From NCBI GenBank assembly GCA_024449915.1, contig JAMZAV010000111.1, positions 620,001-684,000 on the forward strand: a DNA stretch of 64,000 nt, given 5' to 3'. The notes beneath the pieces were generated by a model, which worked only from the letters and a program-made list of their open reading frames with translations, had not been told where the DNA came from and did not search any database. Position 1 is the first letter of the stretch, and each line of letters begins with the position of its first letter. The DNA is from Sweltsa coloradensis (lineage: Eukaryota; Arthropoda; Insecta; Plecoptera; Chloroperlidae). Below are positions 42,896 through 52,560 of this stretch, one piece after another. A program made the translations under genes and the position numbers.

Positions 42896-43666
42896 TGGGT
42901 AAGCGTAGCGAGCTTAGCGAGCGAAGCGAAGATTCCATTTCACCACACTGGAGAAAAAAATCCGGAATGTTTTTTTTTTCTGTATTTTTGTTTGTCTGTT
43001 TGTCCACACGATTCCGGCTAAACCGATACTCCAATTGATATGAAATTTTCTGGAGGCCTTCGAAATCTCTGAACTTAGAACTGCCACGTTTTGAGCGCAA
43101 TCGAAAAAAATTTCTCATGAAAATCGCAATTTTACGATTTTTTTCGATTTTTTTAAAAATTTCTTCGACTTATAACACCTACAAGCTTTATCTGATTTTT
43201 AAGTTTTTTTTACAGAACCATAATTTTATGAATTAAGATATTCGTGTAAAATTTGAGCGCAATTGAAAAAAATATTTATCATAAAAATCGAAATTTTACG
43301 GGTTTTTTCTTTTTTTTTAACAATTTTTTGACTTATAACACCTACATGCTTTATCCGATTGTAATGATTTTTCACAGAACCCTTATTTTATGAATTAATA
43401 GATAAGTGTTAAATTTGAGCGCAATCGAGAAATTATTTCTTATAAAAATCGCAATTTTACGATTTTTTTCTTTTTTTAACAATTACAATTAATTTTAAAA
43501 AATTAAAAAATTAAAGTTAATTTTTTATTTAATTAAATTTAATTTAAAAAAATTCAACTTAGTAATGATTTTTCCACAGAACAACAGAAATCCGCATAAC
43601 ACATGGCAGCTCAATGCACCAATTACGCTCATCCAACAACGCGGCGGGACTTAAGCGTTTTCCTAG
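42896..43666 (+). mobile_element. helitron-like element, copy 5
   Basis: TTGGGTAAGCGTAGCGAGCT start (one base off the family GGATGAGC), CCATTTCACCACACTGGAG, three ATCGCAATTTTACG-type blocks, an AATTAAATTTAATT-rich segment shared with the copy at 57944-59080, and end GCTCATCCAACAACGCGGCG ... AAGCGTTTTCCTAG then T. Confidence 0.87.
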
Positions 43667-43904
43667 TTTACAAAAGTAGTATCTATTTTTATTGGAAATA
43701 CCGGACCTTAATTTATTTCTAAGTAAACAAGAACTGCTTGATTATACAACGAGATTTGTCACTTACATATTTTATATCTAGGATAATAAATTAACAGTAA
43801 TCGTTAAGATAGCAATATTTAAATTATGTACAAGCATGTAGGTAAAAAAAAAAATAGTAATTATTTCTTATTTCTCATTTTATAGGGAACGAATAAAAAA
43901 ATAA

Positions 43905-44070
43905 AAGCATCACTTTTCTGTCCGTCCGTTCGTCTGTGAGTGTGTCACGTCTCACGATAAAACCGAACACGACGTCCAGTTCGCATGCGTCTTCAACAAG
44001 GACGATACAGAATGTTTTAGGTGACCCTAAAGGTAAGGGGGAGTGGCTAGCACACCCCCTCCCCTAAAGT
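43905..44070 (-). repeat. dispersed repeat R36, copy 3 (minus)
   Basis: CTGTCCGTCCGTTCGTCTGT, GTCACGTCTCACGATAAAA, GACGATACAGAATGTTTTAG, GTGACCC are the reverse complement of the R36 order. It ends in a short C-rich stretch, like copy 1. Confidence 0.75.
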
Positions 44071-44089
44071 CTGAGAACATCGTAAGCCT

Positions 44090-44127
44090 AACCGGCACCT
44101 CCACCAAGCCTAACCGGCACCTCCACC
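44090..44127 (-). repeat. two tandem GGTGGAGGTGCCGG motifs (minus)
   Basis: AACCGGCACCTCCACC at 44090-44105 and again at 44112-44127, a 22-bp tandem duplication (unit about AGCCTAACCGGCACCTCCACC). The flank at 44150-44215 (GACGATCTGTTGATTAACTT) is inverted at about 48580-48660. Confidence 0.75.
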
Positions 44128-44215
44128 AAAAATGTCATCGCAATGCGAGTGATTTAATATTTTTATTTTTCTTCGACGATCTGTTGATTAACTTAGTAGC
44201 TTCGCACCCTATTTT

Positions 44216-44599
44216 CGGTCATGATTTTTATGCTTATTCTCACAAACAAAAAGTTTCTCCGTATAGTTACTATTTAATATTTATCGCTATGTAATGTAAA
44301 GTGTTAGGTATTTCCTAGATTTACTTACCACATCGTCTTAGATAAAGTAGAAGCGGATTTATCAAGTTGTTTTTAACTAATCAACTTATACAGGAAGTGC
44401 TTTCCCATTCCAAAGAACTTAAATCTAGTTTGTGTGGAGTTACGTGAGCTTTTTAAACAAACTTTCAGACCGAGAGGAAACTTTTGAAGAAGTCAATTCT
44501 AAAGAAAACGAAAATGAAAGCAATTTGTGGGAGCCCACAAGATTTTATATAGTTCTATAGTCGGAGTGTGTTTAAAAGAAGCGGCGCGTAGACTATATA
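44216..44599. other. no gene seen
   Basis: AT-rich, nothing recognised. Confidence 0.3.
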
Positions 44600-44770
44600 A
44601 CACGTGTTCGTGTAGAGTTGTATCTAGGTATTTCTACCTAGATACATGTTGTGTTTCTATTATCTATACCTAGATAGGTTTTAAAAGAAATAACTTTATC
44701 TGTATCTAGGTAAATATTTTGAAGTATCTACGATTTTCACATACAAGATAATTTTCTTTAAAATTCCTAC
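44600..44770. repeat. TATCTAGGTA-rich segment
   Basis: GTATCTAGGTA, TACCTAGATAC, CTATACCTAGATAGG and GTATCTAGGTAAAT lie within 130 bp in both orientations, similar in style to the interior of 39769-40310. Probably a decayed relative of that MITE. Confidence 0.5.
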
Positions 44771-44917
44771 AAAATAAAATTAGGTACGTGCCAGTAATAA
44801 TTGGTCTATTTTCATATTATTCTATGCCCCATTCCATTCTCAGTCACTAAAGCCCTACTGATTAGCTTAATTTCAAAAAAACTAAATACAACTACAATTC
44901 AGAGATTGAAAAGTACC

Positions 44918-44993
44918 CATCCTGATGGTCTAGTGGTTGAGACGCTCACCTGGAATGTGGGAGATCTGTGGTTCGATTCCCGGTCGGGGCGGA
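44918..44993 (+). repeat. tRNA-like sequence (SINE-D head)
   Basis: GATGGTCTAGTGGTTGAGAC (A-box-like), a paired CTCAC/GTGGG anticodon-type stem, GGTTCGATTCCCGG (B box) and GTCGGGGCG. The 5' acceptor strand (ATCCTGA) has decayed relative to the 3' strand and the T stem is imperfect, so I call it a SINE head or tRNA pseudogene, not a working tRNA. Confidence 0.65.
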
Positions 44994-45357
44994 CTTTTTT
45001 AATTTTTGAATTGTAGTAAATAATAAGTAAGATAGTTAGTAAGTAGTAGTAAGATAGACTTTATGAATTTTTTTAAATGTAACGACTGGCTAATATGTAC
45101 ATTTGATACTTTATGGTCTAAAAGTAATACTTTCATGTTTAAATTTGGATGAATTTTAGTAGTTTGTAATAGAAAGCGCTAAAACACCATGTCCCTATTT
45201 ACAGAATGAACTACATTTACATTAAACTTTGACATAAATAATTTTTTATTTACTTAACTTATTCCAGTAATGGAAACTACATGGTTTAAAGTAAACAATA
45301 CAAGGAAAATATTAAGTAATTAATTTCATTTTATCAACTGTTAATACCGTTAAACTT

Positions 45358-45545
45358 AGTCCCTAGCATTTGGTCAAGAGTGTTACTCAAGAACTTTACC
45401 CGACAAAATTTTTGAATTAATGATAAAAGAAGGCAGTGAATTATGTTTCTGAGTAGTTTGGATGTTGCCATTGCCTCCAAGTCAATCATTGCCAGTTTTC
45501 ACCAGTTTTTAGTTGAAGAATCCCTCAATGAAGAAATTAACGTGG
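45358..45545 (+). pseudogene. possible decayed coding segment with splice donor
   Basis: After CTTAG (about 45354-45358) one frame reads SLAFGQECYSRTLPDKIFEL and on to a TGA at about 45450. A second frame then continues FLSSLDVAIASKSIIASFHQ ... to EEINV and a consensus donor GTAAGT at 45546. Joining them needs a frameshift, so if coding, it is broken. The pyrimidine tract is poor. No family recognised. Confidence 0.25.
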
Positions 45546-46450
45546 TAAGTATTTTAATACAAAGTCAAGAGTGTTACCTTATAAATTTCATTAATATTTT
45601 AATATATTTTATCAAAATCTTATGCATTAAGACTTAATTTGAGACCTTTTTTTGTCTTACTTAACCTCACATTGTATATTTGTACCATGCTTCCATACTG
45701 AATTTTGACTGTTAAAATGTCACGAGTATTACTTGTCATGAGTGTTACTGTATTAAAGTAACACTCTTTTCATTTCCGTCAGTGATAATGTTTTGAAAAA
45801 GAAATAGTAAAATTGATAATACTGTAATCATTCCGAGTGTAGGCATGTATTGAAAATTGGTCAAATGAGCCACGAGTATTAGTAATGTCATGAGTGTTAC
45901 TCTATAAAGTGTCCCGAGTGTTACTCAAATGTCACGAGTGTTACCGTACACTTTTCCCGCTAACTTGGATGAAAACATGCGACAATGCATTTACTATCAA
46001 TTATCATTTGTATGGATGGTTTATTCTTTTTAGTTTTATTAACATTTACATCAATATTAGCTCTTATATTTACAGTGTTACTAAAATGTCACGAGTTACC
46101 GTGCACTTTTTCCCGCTAACTTGGATGTATAAATGCGATAATATAATAATTATCCATTATCATATGTAGGTATGGGTTTTTATTTTTAGTTTAATTGACA
46201 TTTACATCAATATTAGATCTTATATTTACAGAATAAGTTTAGTTTGTTTCAACTTCTGTTAAAATTGACAACACCCATGACAAAAGTAATGTAAAGTTAA
46301 TTAAATAATCCTGAACTTCTCTTTTTTAGTATTTAAATATCTAAAAAACATTTATAATGTCAAAAAATTAAAAATATATTGTACCAATTCCCACTTAAAA
46401 AATCAATTTGACTTGTAAATTAATAAATATCAATTCCTAGTAACACTCGT
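45378..46450. repeat. cluster of CACGAGTGTTACT-type motifs with a ~150-bp tandem duplication
   Basis: GAGTGTTAC (or GAGTATTAC, or inverted GTAACACTC) occurs at about 45379, 45566, 45724, 45741, 45760, 45874, 45891, 45907, 45938, 46098 (GAGTTACC) and 46441. Within it, about 45930-46075 and 46085-46232 are direct copies: TGTCACGAGT, CCCGCTAACTTGGATG, ACATTTACATCAATATTAG and CTTATATTTACAG appear in both. Confidence 0.8.
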
Positions 46451-46768
46451 GACTTTTTTTGACACAATTTGTTATAAGTGTGTCATTCCCGCCATGATTA
46501 TTAATGAATAGACAAACCCTTAGAATGCTATATTCACAAAGGATGTGATAGGTGATCCCTGCACTTGAAAGTAAAATAAAAATATTTTTTTAATAAAATT
46601 GTCAAATCATGAAAGTGGCAACTTTTTGGGAATAACCCATATATATAAGTATATTTTTTTAAATGAGTTTTGTATCTGACAGACTCTTTTGAAGTTTATT
46701 GCATAACCTGACTATAACCATTGAGGCATAATAGGGAACTTTATAAGTAAATTCTAATTTAATTCGTA
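46233..46768. other. AT-rich, no gene seen
   Basis: Beyond the last motif at 46441, nothing recognisable. Confidence 0.3.
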
Positions 46769-47056
46769 TTAAGAGTTTACCCACTTAGTCACGTAACTGA
46801 TTTCGAGTGGGGGACATAAATGTAAAGCAGACCAAGCTAACCCTGTAGGCGCCGACACCATCGACAAGAGAACAATGGCCAAATTGTGACCGAATGTTTA
46901 ATAAGAAACACCGATCAAACAAGTTAGTAGTGATTCCACCCGCAGACAGCGCCAAAATCACCAATACTTATTCCGAATTTGAATTTAATGAAGTATTATG
47001 TGTCCCGTTACTGGGACGGCTCTACAGTCACATATTCCCATGCCAAGAATTGATGG
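46769..47056 (-). repeat. SINE-C (minus)
   Basis: TACCCACTTAGTCACG (tail), GACCAAGCTAACCCTGTAGG, GATTCCACCCGCAGACAGCG, CCCGTTACTGGGACGG and CATGCCAAGAATTGATGG are the reverse complement of the family body. The tRNA-like head is missing. Confidence 0.87.
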
Positions 47057-47506
47057 ACTGGACTTTATTTTTAATTATTAATAGACCTCACTTAGACTTG
47101 CACATTAGTAACATTCATCGCTTTCGAAAGCAAATAAAATTAATAACATAATCAACTTCACTATTGTCTACAGTCGCTCGTGTACTCACATTTACACATA
47201 CACACTCACACAATAATTCACTCAAACATAAATTCTACACCACTCACATACATTCATGTCTATATTATTTGTATATTCATCTTTTTGTAAAATTGTATAT
47301 TGTATTGATATGGTTTGGTAAATTGCACGTGTGGGACATTTGTCATGTTGTAATGTGGCCACGAATAAATAAATTCCATATCAGTTGTTCAAAATATTTG
47401 CAGCACAAACACACAACATATATATTTTTGAACCCCCAGCTTCGTGCTCATCTATGTATGTTTTGTCAGACCCAATGTTAGACTATTCCGACCATTGATA
47501 CTAAAA
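47057..47506. other. no gene seen; possible LINE 3' UTR
   Basis: AT-rich with CACA-type runs and ACGAATAAATAAATTCCATA at about 47362, a poly(A)-signal-like end. No coding frame ties it to a LINE. Confidence 0.3.
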
Positions 47507-47759
47507 TTTAAATTTTTATCGTGGGAAACCTGTTGTAGGGTGCAATTAGCCCCTCTTCAGGTGAACTAGGTATGTGCGGATAGGAAATTGTGAAGGATGT
47601 CCGAGGGCTATTAAAGAGGACTCAATCCCTTGCATTCGCCTTAACGACTGAGGAAAACCTCGGAAAAAACCTTCAGTCAGGATTACCGGTCTCGACGGGA
47701 TTTGAACCCGGGACCTCCCGAATCCGAGTCGAGCGCTTAGCGCCCGAGCCAACACTGTC
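47507..47759 (-). repeat. SINE-A (minus), near-complete
   Basis: Minus strand: GACAGTGTTGGCTCGGGCGC head, B box GGGTTCAAATCCCG, CCTGACTGAAGGTTTTTTCC, GGGATTGAGTCCTCTTTAAT, CCTAGTTCACCTGAAGAGG, and CCCTACAACAGG. Open frames here on both strands are by-products of the SINE. Confidence 0.92.
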
Positions 47760-48175
47760 GGTCATAGATACTACTATACCCTCCAACTCCGACTTTATCA
47801 GCTGGGCGAGCAAACTCTCACAGACATTGTGTTTTCTCTATTTACATATGTCAACTTTTATCTCTTGTTTTCAACGGTTTGCCCGTGTCGTGCGACGTGT
47901 AGAGCTGGGTTTGAGAGGAGGGGGTGGGGGGGGGGGGGTGATGATGTTTTCGAGCGTGGCGAAGTTTGGGGGGTTGTAGAATCGAATTTCATACCTAGCC
48001 ACTTGGAAAGGTGACACAAACTTTTATAAAATGAAGTCGCACACACTCCGAGTGTAAAAACATCTATTCTTCTTCTGCTGGAAGCATAATATTACGTTGT
48101 GTTCATATTATTTATTTCTCGTTGATCAGTACATGGTACACGTACATATACGTCTCTCTGAAGAAAGAGAGTTAG
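47760..48175. other. no gene seen
   Basis: Contains a G-run (about 47920-47940). No exon recognised. Confidence 0.3.
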
Positions 48176-48420
48176 GCAACGAGCCACATAATAAATTCTA
48201 AGGTTGTTACGAATTAGCCTTGTTGATTCTTGCGCTGTCCGCGGGTGGAATCGTGTCCAGCTTTTTTGATTGGTGTTTCCAATACTTAAATATGTCGGTC
48301 TCTAGTTAATCATTGTTCGCTCGTCGATGGTTTCGGCGCCTACAAGGTTGGCTTGGTTGGATTTAAATTTAATGTCCCCCGCTGAAAATCAGTTGTGACT
48401 GAGTGAGTAGACTGTAAATT
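48176..48420 (+). repeat. SINE-C, 5'-truncated
   Basis: CAACGAGCCACATAATAAAT, CGCGGGTGGAATCGTGTCCA, TATGTCGGTCTCTAGTTAAT and TGACTGAGTGAGTAGACTG. Starts within the body; the tail is complete. Confidence 0.87.
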
Positions 48421-48730
48421 TGATTTTTTAAACTTATTTTTTATTTCTACATTTTCTAGTCTATTCTAAAATTTAAACAATCACAATACACAAAAATCAA
48501 AATATTAAAATAATATGAACAGTTAGTCAGTCTTACAACAGTCTAAGTATTAATTTATGTTCGGTCTGACGTATTTCTAGAGTGGGTAGGGATTCTCCAT
48601 ACTAGGGAGCGAACCTACTTAATCAACAGATTGTCGAAGAGAAATGTTCCTGTACAAAAATAAAATCTCCGGCATTGACATATTATCTGGGTGTAGATGA
48701 CGAGTAGAGAGAAACCAAGCCCCCTTAGTT

Positions 48731-48982
48731 CCAAGGGTCACCAAAAACATTCGGTATCATCCTTGGCTCCAAGGGTCACCAAACATTCTGTGTCATCCTT
48801 GGCTCCAAGGGTCACCAAACATTCTGTGTCATCCTTGGCTTCAAAGGGTCACCAAACATTCTGTGTCATCCTTCACTCCAAGGGTCACCAAACATTCTGT
48901 GTCATCCTTGACTAAAAGGTCACCAAACATTATGTGTCATCCTGGCTCCATGGGTCACCAAACATTCTGTGCCACCCTTCTT
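48731..48982 (+). repeat. 36-bp minisatellite, 7 copies, derived from repeat R36
   Basis: Units (CCAAGGGTCACCAAACATTC + TGTGTCATCCTTGGCT) start at about 48731, 48769, 48805, 48841, 48878, 48913 and 48948. Left and right flanks match the R36 dispersed repeat (CCCCTTAG before, GAAGGACATACAACAGACAA..GCATGC after), where this segment occurs once. The open frame encodes a repeated KHSVSSLAPRVT-like peptide but is an artefact. Confidence 0.92.
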
Positions 48983-49518
48983 GAAGGACATACAACAGAC
49001 AATCGCATGCCATATTCGAGATTAATTGTGAAATCGTTTAAATTGAACTGTCCATTGGTTTAATAATTGTTTTAAATTTAATTAATTTAAATTTAATTTA
49101 GTTTAGTTTAGTTTGTCTATGTCCTATCTAGACAACGTGGCTTATCCATCATTTCAATATATTTGTTGCATTGTTGTTGTAATGTGACAGCATTATGGAT
49201 TCTGGAATATATCTTAGAACATCACATCCTACGATATTATAATAGTATCAGGTAGTGATGTAAACTCCTGAAATGTGGATACCATAACTAACACTCTTGT
49301 TCGTCATTTCCTTCTGGCTAATTCCAAACTTTGTAGGTTGGTATATAGTGTATAGTTCAGAGTTCAGATATTTAACTTTAACGGTTGGTAGGATGGCAAA
49401 CATTCGTTACCAAATCATCTGACAATTACATGAATATTAACGGTGTTCGAACTTGGTGGAAACTTAATTAGCTATAACGACTACCTTTGTTAGATTGTTA
49501 GTCGATGTGTGTGCTTGA

Positions 49519-49520
<2 letters not shown>
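48983..49520. other. no gene seen
   Basis: AATTTAATTTAGTTTAG simple sequence around 49075-49110. Otherwise unremarkable AT-rich DNA. Confidence 0.3.

Positions 49521-49586
<66 letters not shown>
49521..49586 (+). repeat. (GA)n microsatellite
   Basis: About 33 uninterrupted GA units. Open frames through it are meaningless RE/ER runs. Confidence 0.97.
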
Positions 49587-49587
<1 letters not shown>

Positions 49588-49859
49588 ATTGTGTACGACT
49601 GGATGAAATTCAAAATCTCTTAATCAATTTAGCACCAGAACGCCACGAATTTGGTCGAAAAAGTGAGTTTGTACTTTCTGAACTGTTACATATTTCCATC
49701 TTCACAGTTTGTTTTAAGTATATACTCGGATAGGTGATGCCTATATCCTAGTTGATGATTTGTTTTTCAAAATTTTGTAAATTTGTTATTTTTGTGTATT
49801 TTCTATTCATATTCTCTCATTTTTCATTCAAGCCATATTAATTAATGTACTTTTGTGTG

Positions 49860-50185
49860 AATGGATGAACGAATGTTTCTTAAACTATTGTAGATTTACA
49901 TAAATAGATTTAAAGCCACAATTTGCATAACATTACCATATCCCTAGAAAATTTTAACTTTGCAATAATGTTACTCCTAATGTATTATAACATAATTTAG
50001 TTTGTTTTAGTTATTTTAGTATGATGTTAACATTATGTTTAGCTCTTAAATTGATCATAGTATTTTAAAAAATCATTATGTTATGTAATCCTGTAATGTC
50101 GTGATTTGTTGTAATTAGGAAGTGGTTGGATGGAAGAGAAGGCTTAACAGGCCTTAATCCCGCCATCAATAAAGACGACAATCAA
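49860..50185 (+). mobile_element. LINE 3' UTR end, plus strand
   Basis: An AT-rich stretch ends GGTTGGATGGAAGAGAAGGC, TTAACAGGCCTTAATCCCGC, CATCAATAAAGACGACAATC. This matches the minus-strand end at 55471-55520 (GGTTGGGTGGAAGAAAAGG, TTTAGCTGGCCTTAATCCTG, AATAAAGATGATTATC), which carries the (TATC)n tail. So two copies of one LINE family's 3' end are present. Confidence 0.65.
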
Positions 50186-50491
50186 AATTTTTAGTCACGG
50201 TGTTTTCAAAACAAATCGATAAATTTTGTTGTTCATATTCAGAAAGTTTATGCCTATGCGCGCACATATTTTTTCTTTTTAATTTTAGTGATCAAGTTAA
50301 ATTTGTGTGTCTTCAAAGAAAATCATTTTTTAGTCATGTCATTTTATCTTTAACCAACTCACAATTTTGTGACTTAAACAATACAATAGAAAATATTTTT
50401 TCAAGCATGGCACCTTTCAAGCGATAAATAAACCCACAGCTTGTTAAAACTTGGTTAAACAAGCTCAAGATCTAGTTTCATTCGATTCAAG
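50186..50491. other. no gene seen
   Basis: An AT-rich open frame (50200-50427) without domain or splice support. Nothing else. Confidence 0.3.
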
Positions 50492-50695
50492 ATGGCGGTG
50501 CGGTTGAAATCCACCCCCCGTGAAGAAAGGAAATTCTTAAAACTTTTCCGTACTCTGTCCATGAAAGATTTCCAAACACCTGCTAAAAAAGTCGTACTTG
50601 AAATTCAACGTGAAAGGAAAAACTTTGTGGTGAAATTCTCAATTCTGATTTCCTTCTTGTTAGGGTCTTTGAGTTGCTTCCTGAGAAATAGATAA
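50492..50695 (+). CDS. unrecognised 67-codon ORF
   Basis: Begins in a good context (CAAGATGGCG). The first 45 codons read as balanced, charged protein (MAVRLKSTPREERKFLKLFR, then LSMKDFQTPAKKVVLEIQRE), after which it becomes hydrophobic (FSILISFLLGSLSCFL) and stops. A GTGAAA donor-like site sits near codon 47 (about 50629), so the last part could be intron. It is outside all recognised repeats. Could be a first exon, a decayed transposon fragment or chance. Confidence 0.25.
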   Translation: MAVRLKSTPREERKFLKLFRTLSMKDFQTPAKKVVLEIQRERKNFVVKFSILISFLLGSLSCFLRNR

Positions 50696-50762
50696 GTCGG
50701 AAATACGTTACACTTTCACGTCTGTATGGGGACAAGTTGGTTGAAGAGTTTTATTGTATAAA

Positions 50763-51518
50763 CTAGGAAAACGCTAAAGTCCAGCCGCGTTGATGGTTGA
50801 GCTTTTTTTAAGTTTTTGGTTTGCGTGGGATATCTTTACTTTTGCAAGTGCTTTGCTTTGCTGCCTATGCATTGTAGGTGATTGTTGTCAAGTTTCTATT
50901 GTTTCTTGTCACTTGGTATTATATTTACCGTAAAAACTTATATTAAAAGCTTTATTTCTATGGATTCTGGCTAACTTTTTCAACTTTTTGTTTCAAAAGG
51001 TACTACATCACCATAACCTTAATGTCCATGTTAATATGAACGTTGTAGCCCCACCCGTTTGGTCACAATCGGCCCAAATGGCACGAAAATATCGCACTAA
51101 ACCGTAAAAAACTTATATTAAAAGCTTTATTTCTATGGATTCTGGCTAACTTTTACAACTTTTTCTTTCAAAAAGTACTACATCACCATAACTTTAATGT
51201 CCATGTATAATATGACCGTTGTAGCCCCACCCGTTTGGTAAGAATCGGCCCAAATGGCACGAAAATATCGCACTAAAAATCGAAAAAAATCGTAAAAGTA
51301 CGATATTCATGAGAAATATTTCTTTGATTGTGCCCAAAAACAATACACCTCTAAGTTCAGAGATTTTGAAGGTCTTCTCAAATTTTCATCAAGATCGGAT
51401 ATGCCGTTTGCCCGGTAGAGAGCGAACAAACAGACGAAAAAAAAAAAAAAAAAAAAAAACACCCGAGCTAAATTTTTTGGGGGGTCGGTGAAATTGAAGT
51501 CTTCGCTTCGCTCATCCA
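50763..51518 (-). mobile_element. helitron-like element, copy 6 (5' variant B, minus)
   Basis: The plus strand starts ACTAGGAAAACGCTAAAGTC (the 3' terminus inverted) and ends GACTTCAATTTCACCGACCC-complement, then CTTCGCTTCGCTCATCCAA. Inside, a block of about 180 bp (CTTATATTAAAAGCTTTATT ... GTTGTAGCCCCACCCGTTTG ... CACGAAAATATCGCACTAAA) is present twice in tandem, at about 50936-51093 and 51113-51274. Confidence 0.88.
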
Positions 51519-51565
51519 ATAACAACTTGGTTGAATTTACATTCTTGAGGTATTAAAAACTAGTA

Positions 51566-51980
51566 GCCAGCGGTTTAACCGCGGTCGTTAAGCCGATTCC
51601 GTCTCGAACACCGAAGTTAAGCAAACTCGGGCGTGGTCAGGGGTAGAGTGGGTGAACGCTCTGCCTTGAAACTCACGTATACCGCTGGTTAGAGCAGACG
51701 GAGTGTTCGAGAGCTAGTGTAACGGCTTCGTTCTCCTCGACGTCTGCTCGGCAGTCCGGGTTAGTGGAGGAACCTATATGACTGTCACCTTTCGGATGGG
51801 TAGTAAAGCCGTTGGTCCCCTTGGTTTTTTTTCGAAAAGAGTAGGTTATGTGCCGGAACCGGGTTTCCCCTCCTCCCTTCTATGCATACTTCATTCTCAT
51901 CTATCACCACTCATCTTCTCGAATAGCCTTAATGCATTGATATGAGACGTTAAGCACTACAAATCAATCAATCAAATTAT
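51566..51980 (+). repeat. SINE-5S, copy 3, with target duplication
   Basis: Complete: GCCAGCGGTTTAACCGCGGT, CACCGAAGTTAAGCAAACTC, GGGCGTGGTCAGGGG, GAGTGGGTGAACGCTCTGCC, CACGTATACCGCTGG (5S head, about 120 bp), body, then the shared tail ending CATTGATATGAGACGTTAAG and ATCAATCAATCAA. Flanked by AAACTAGTA at 51557-51565 and 51981-51989, a perfect 9-bp duplication. The best reference copy in the window. Confidence 0.95.
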
Positions 51981-52164
51981 AAACTAGTATGGCAGAGTTT
52001 CCATTTGAATTGTGAATAATATGCAATCATTGATCCAACCTGAAAACCTACATAAGATATACGTACAGCTGAACGCATTTCCAGTACCATGTTACTAGAA
52101 ACCATGTTGTTTTTTTGTAGACTTTGCTCTTCAACAAAAATGATAAAAATATACTTGGTGACCT

Positions 52165-52560
52165 TTGGAGTCAGCCCCTCCAGAAAGTTTTAATATTTAT
52201 GTGCCCGGCACCTCCACCATTAAGAAAGCTGAACGGAAAGTTTTAATATTTTTTTATTTCCGTGCTTTACTCGTGGTATTTTTATTAACTAACACTATAG
52301 TATTTGGCGGATCGACATACATTACAGCAAATAGTTCAACTACAAGGAAAGGTTTTATACTTGACCCGACGATACGCTTTGAACGCAGTAGAGATCAAGC
52401 TGAGCAAGTCTACACTGAAAAACAGGACATCTACAAACCAACAATACCATACTATGCAGACAAATATCATGCAAACCCAATACACGTCATCAGATTGTTT
52501 GTTGGTGCAAGGGGCACAATCCTTAAGTTTTTGTTGATTTTTGCCATCGCTTTGAATTAG
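52165..52560 (+). pseudogene. non-LTR retrotransposon ORF2 C-terminal fragment
   Basis: A 131-codon open frame whose second half reads GFILDPTIRFERSRDQAEQV, then IYKPTIPYYADKYHANPIHV and RLFVGARGTILKF. From memory, ILDPTIRFE .. EK..IY.PTIPYY..KY .. VI.L.VGARGTI is the end of a reverse-transcriptase protein family common in insect genomes. The catalytic domain is absent, and the first 40 codons are unlike the family and include the GGTGGAGGTGCCGG motif (minus, 52203-52218). 5'-truncated remnant; AATAAAG at about 52764 may be its poly(A) signal. Confidence 0.6.

Noticed and set aside
44043..44294. Possible gene encoding a GTST-containing peptide
   Set aside because: The peptide comes from the tandem orphan motif and the adjacent R36 repeat; no further coding signal.
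44918..44993. Functional tRNA gene (also 19260-19341 minus, 39585-39655, 747-830)
   Set aside because: A and B boxes are present, but acceptor and/or T stems do not pair and each belongs to a dispersed SINE-like family.
47590..47979. 129-codon open frame
   Set aside because: It starts in antisense SINE-A sequence and ends in a G run; no domain.
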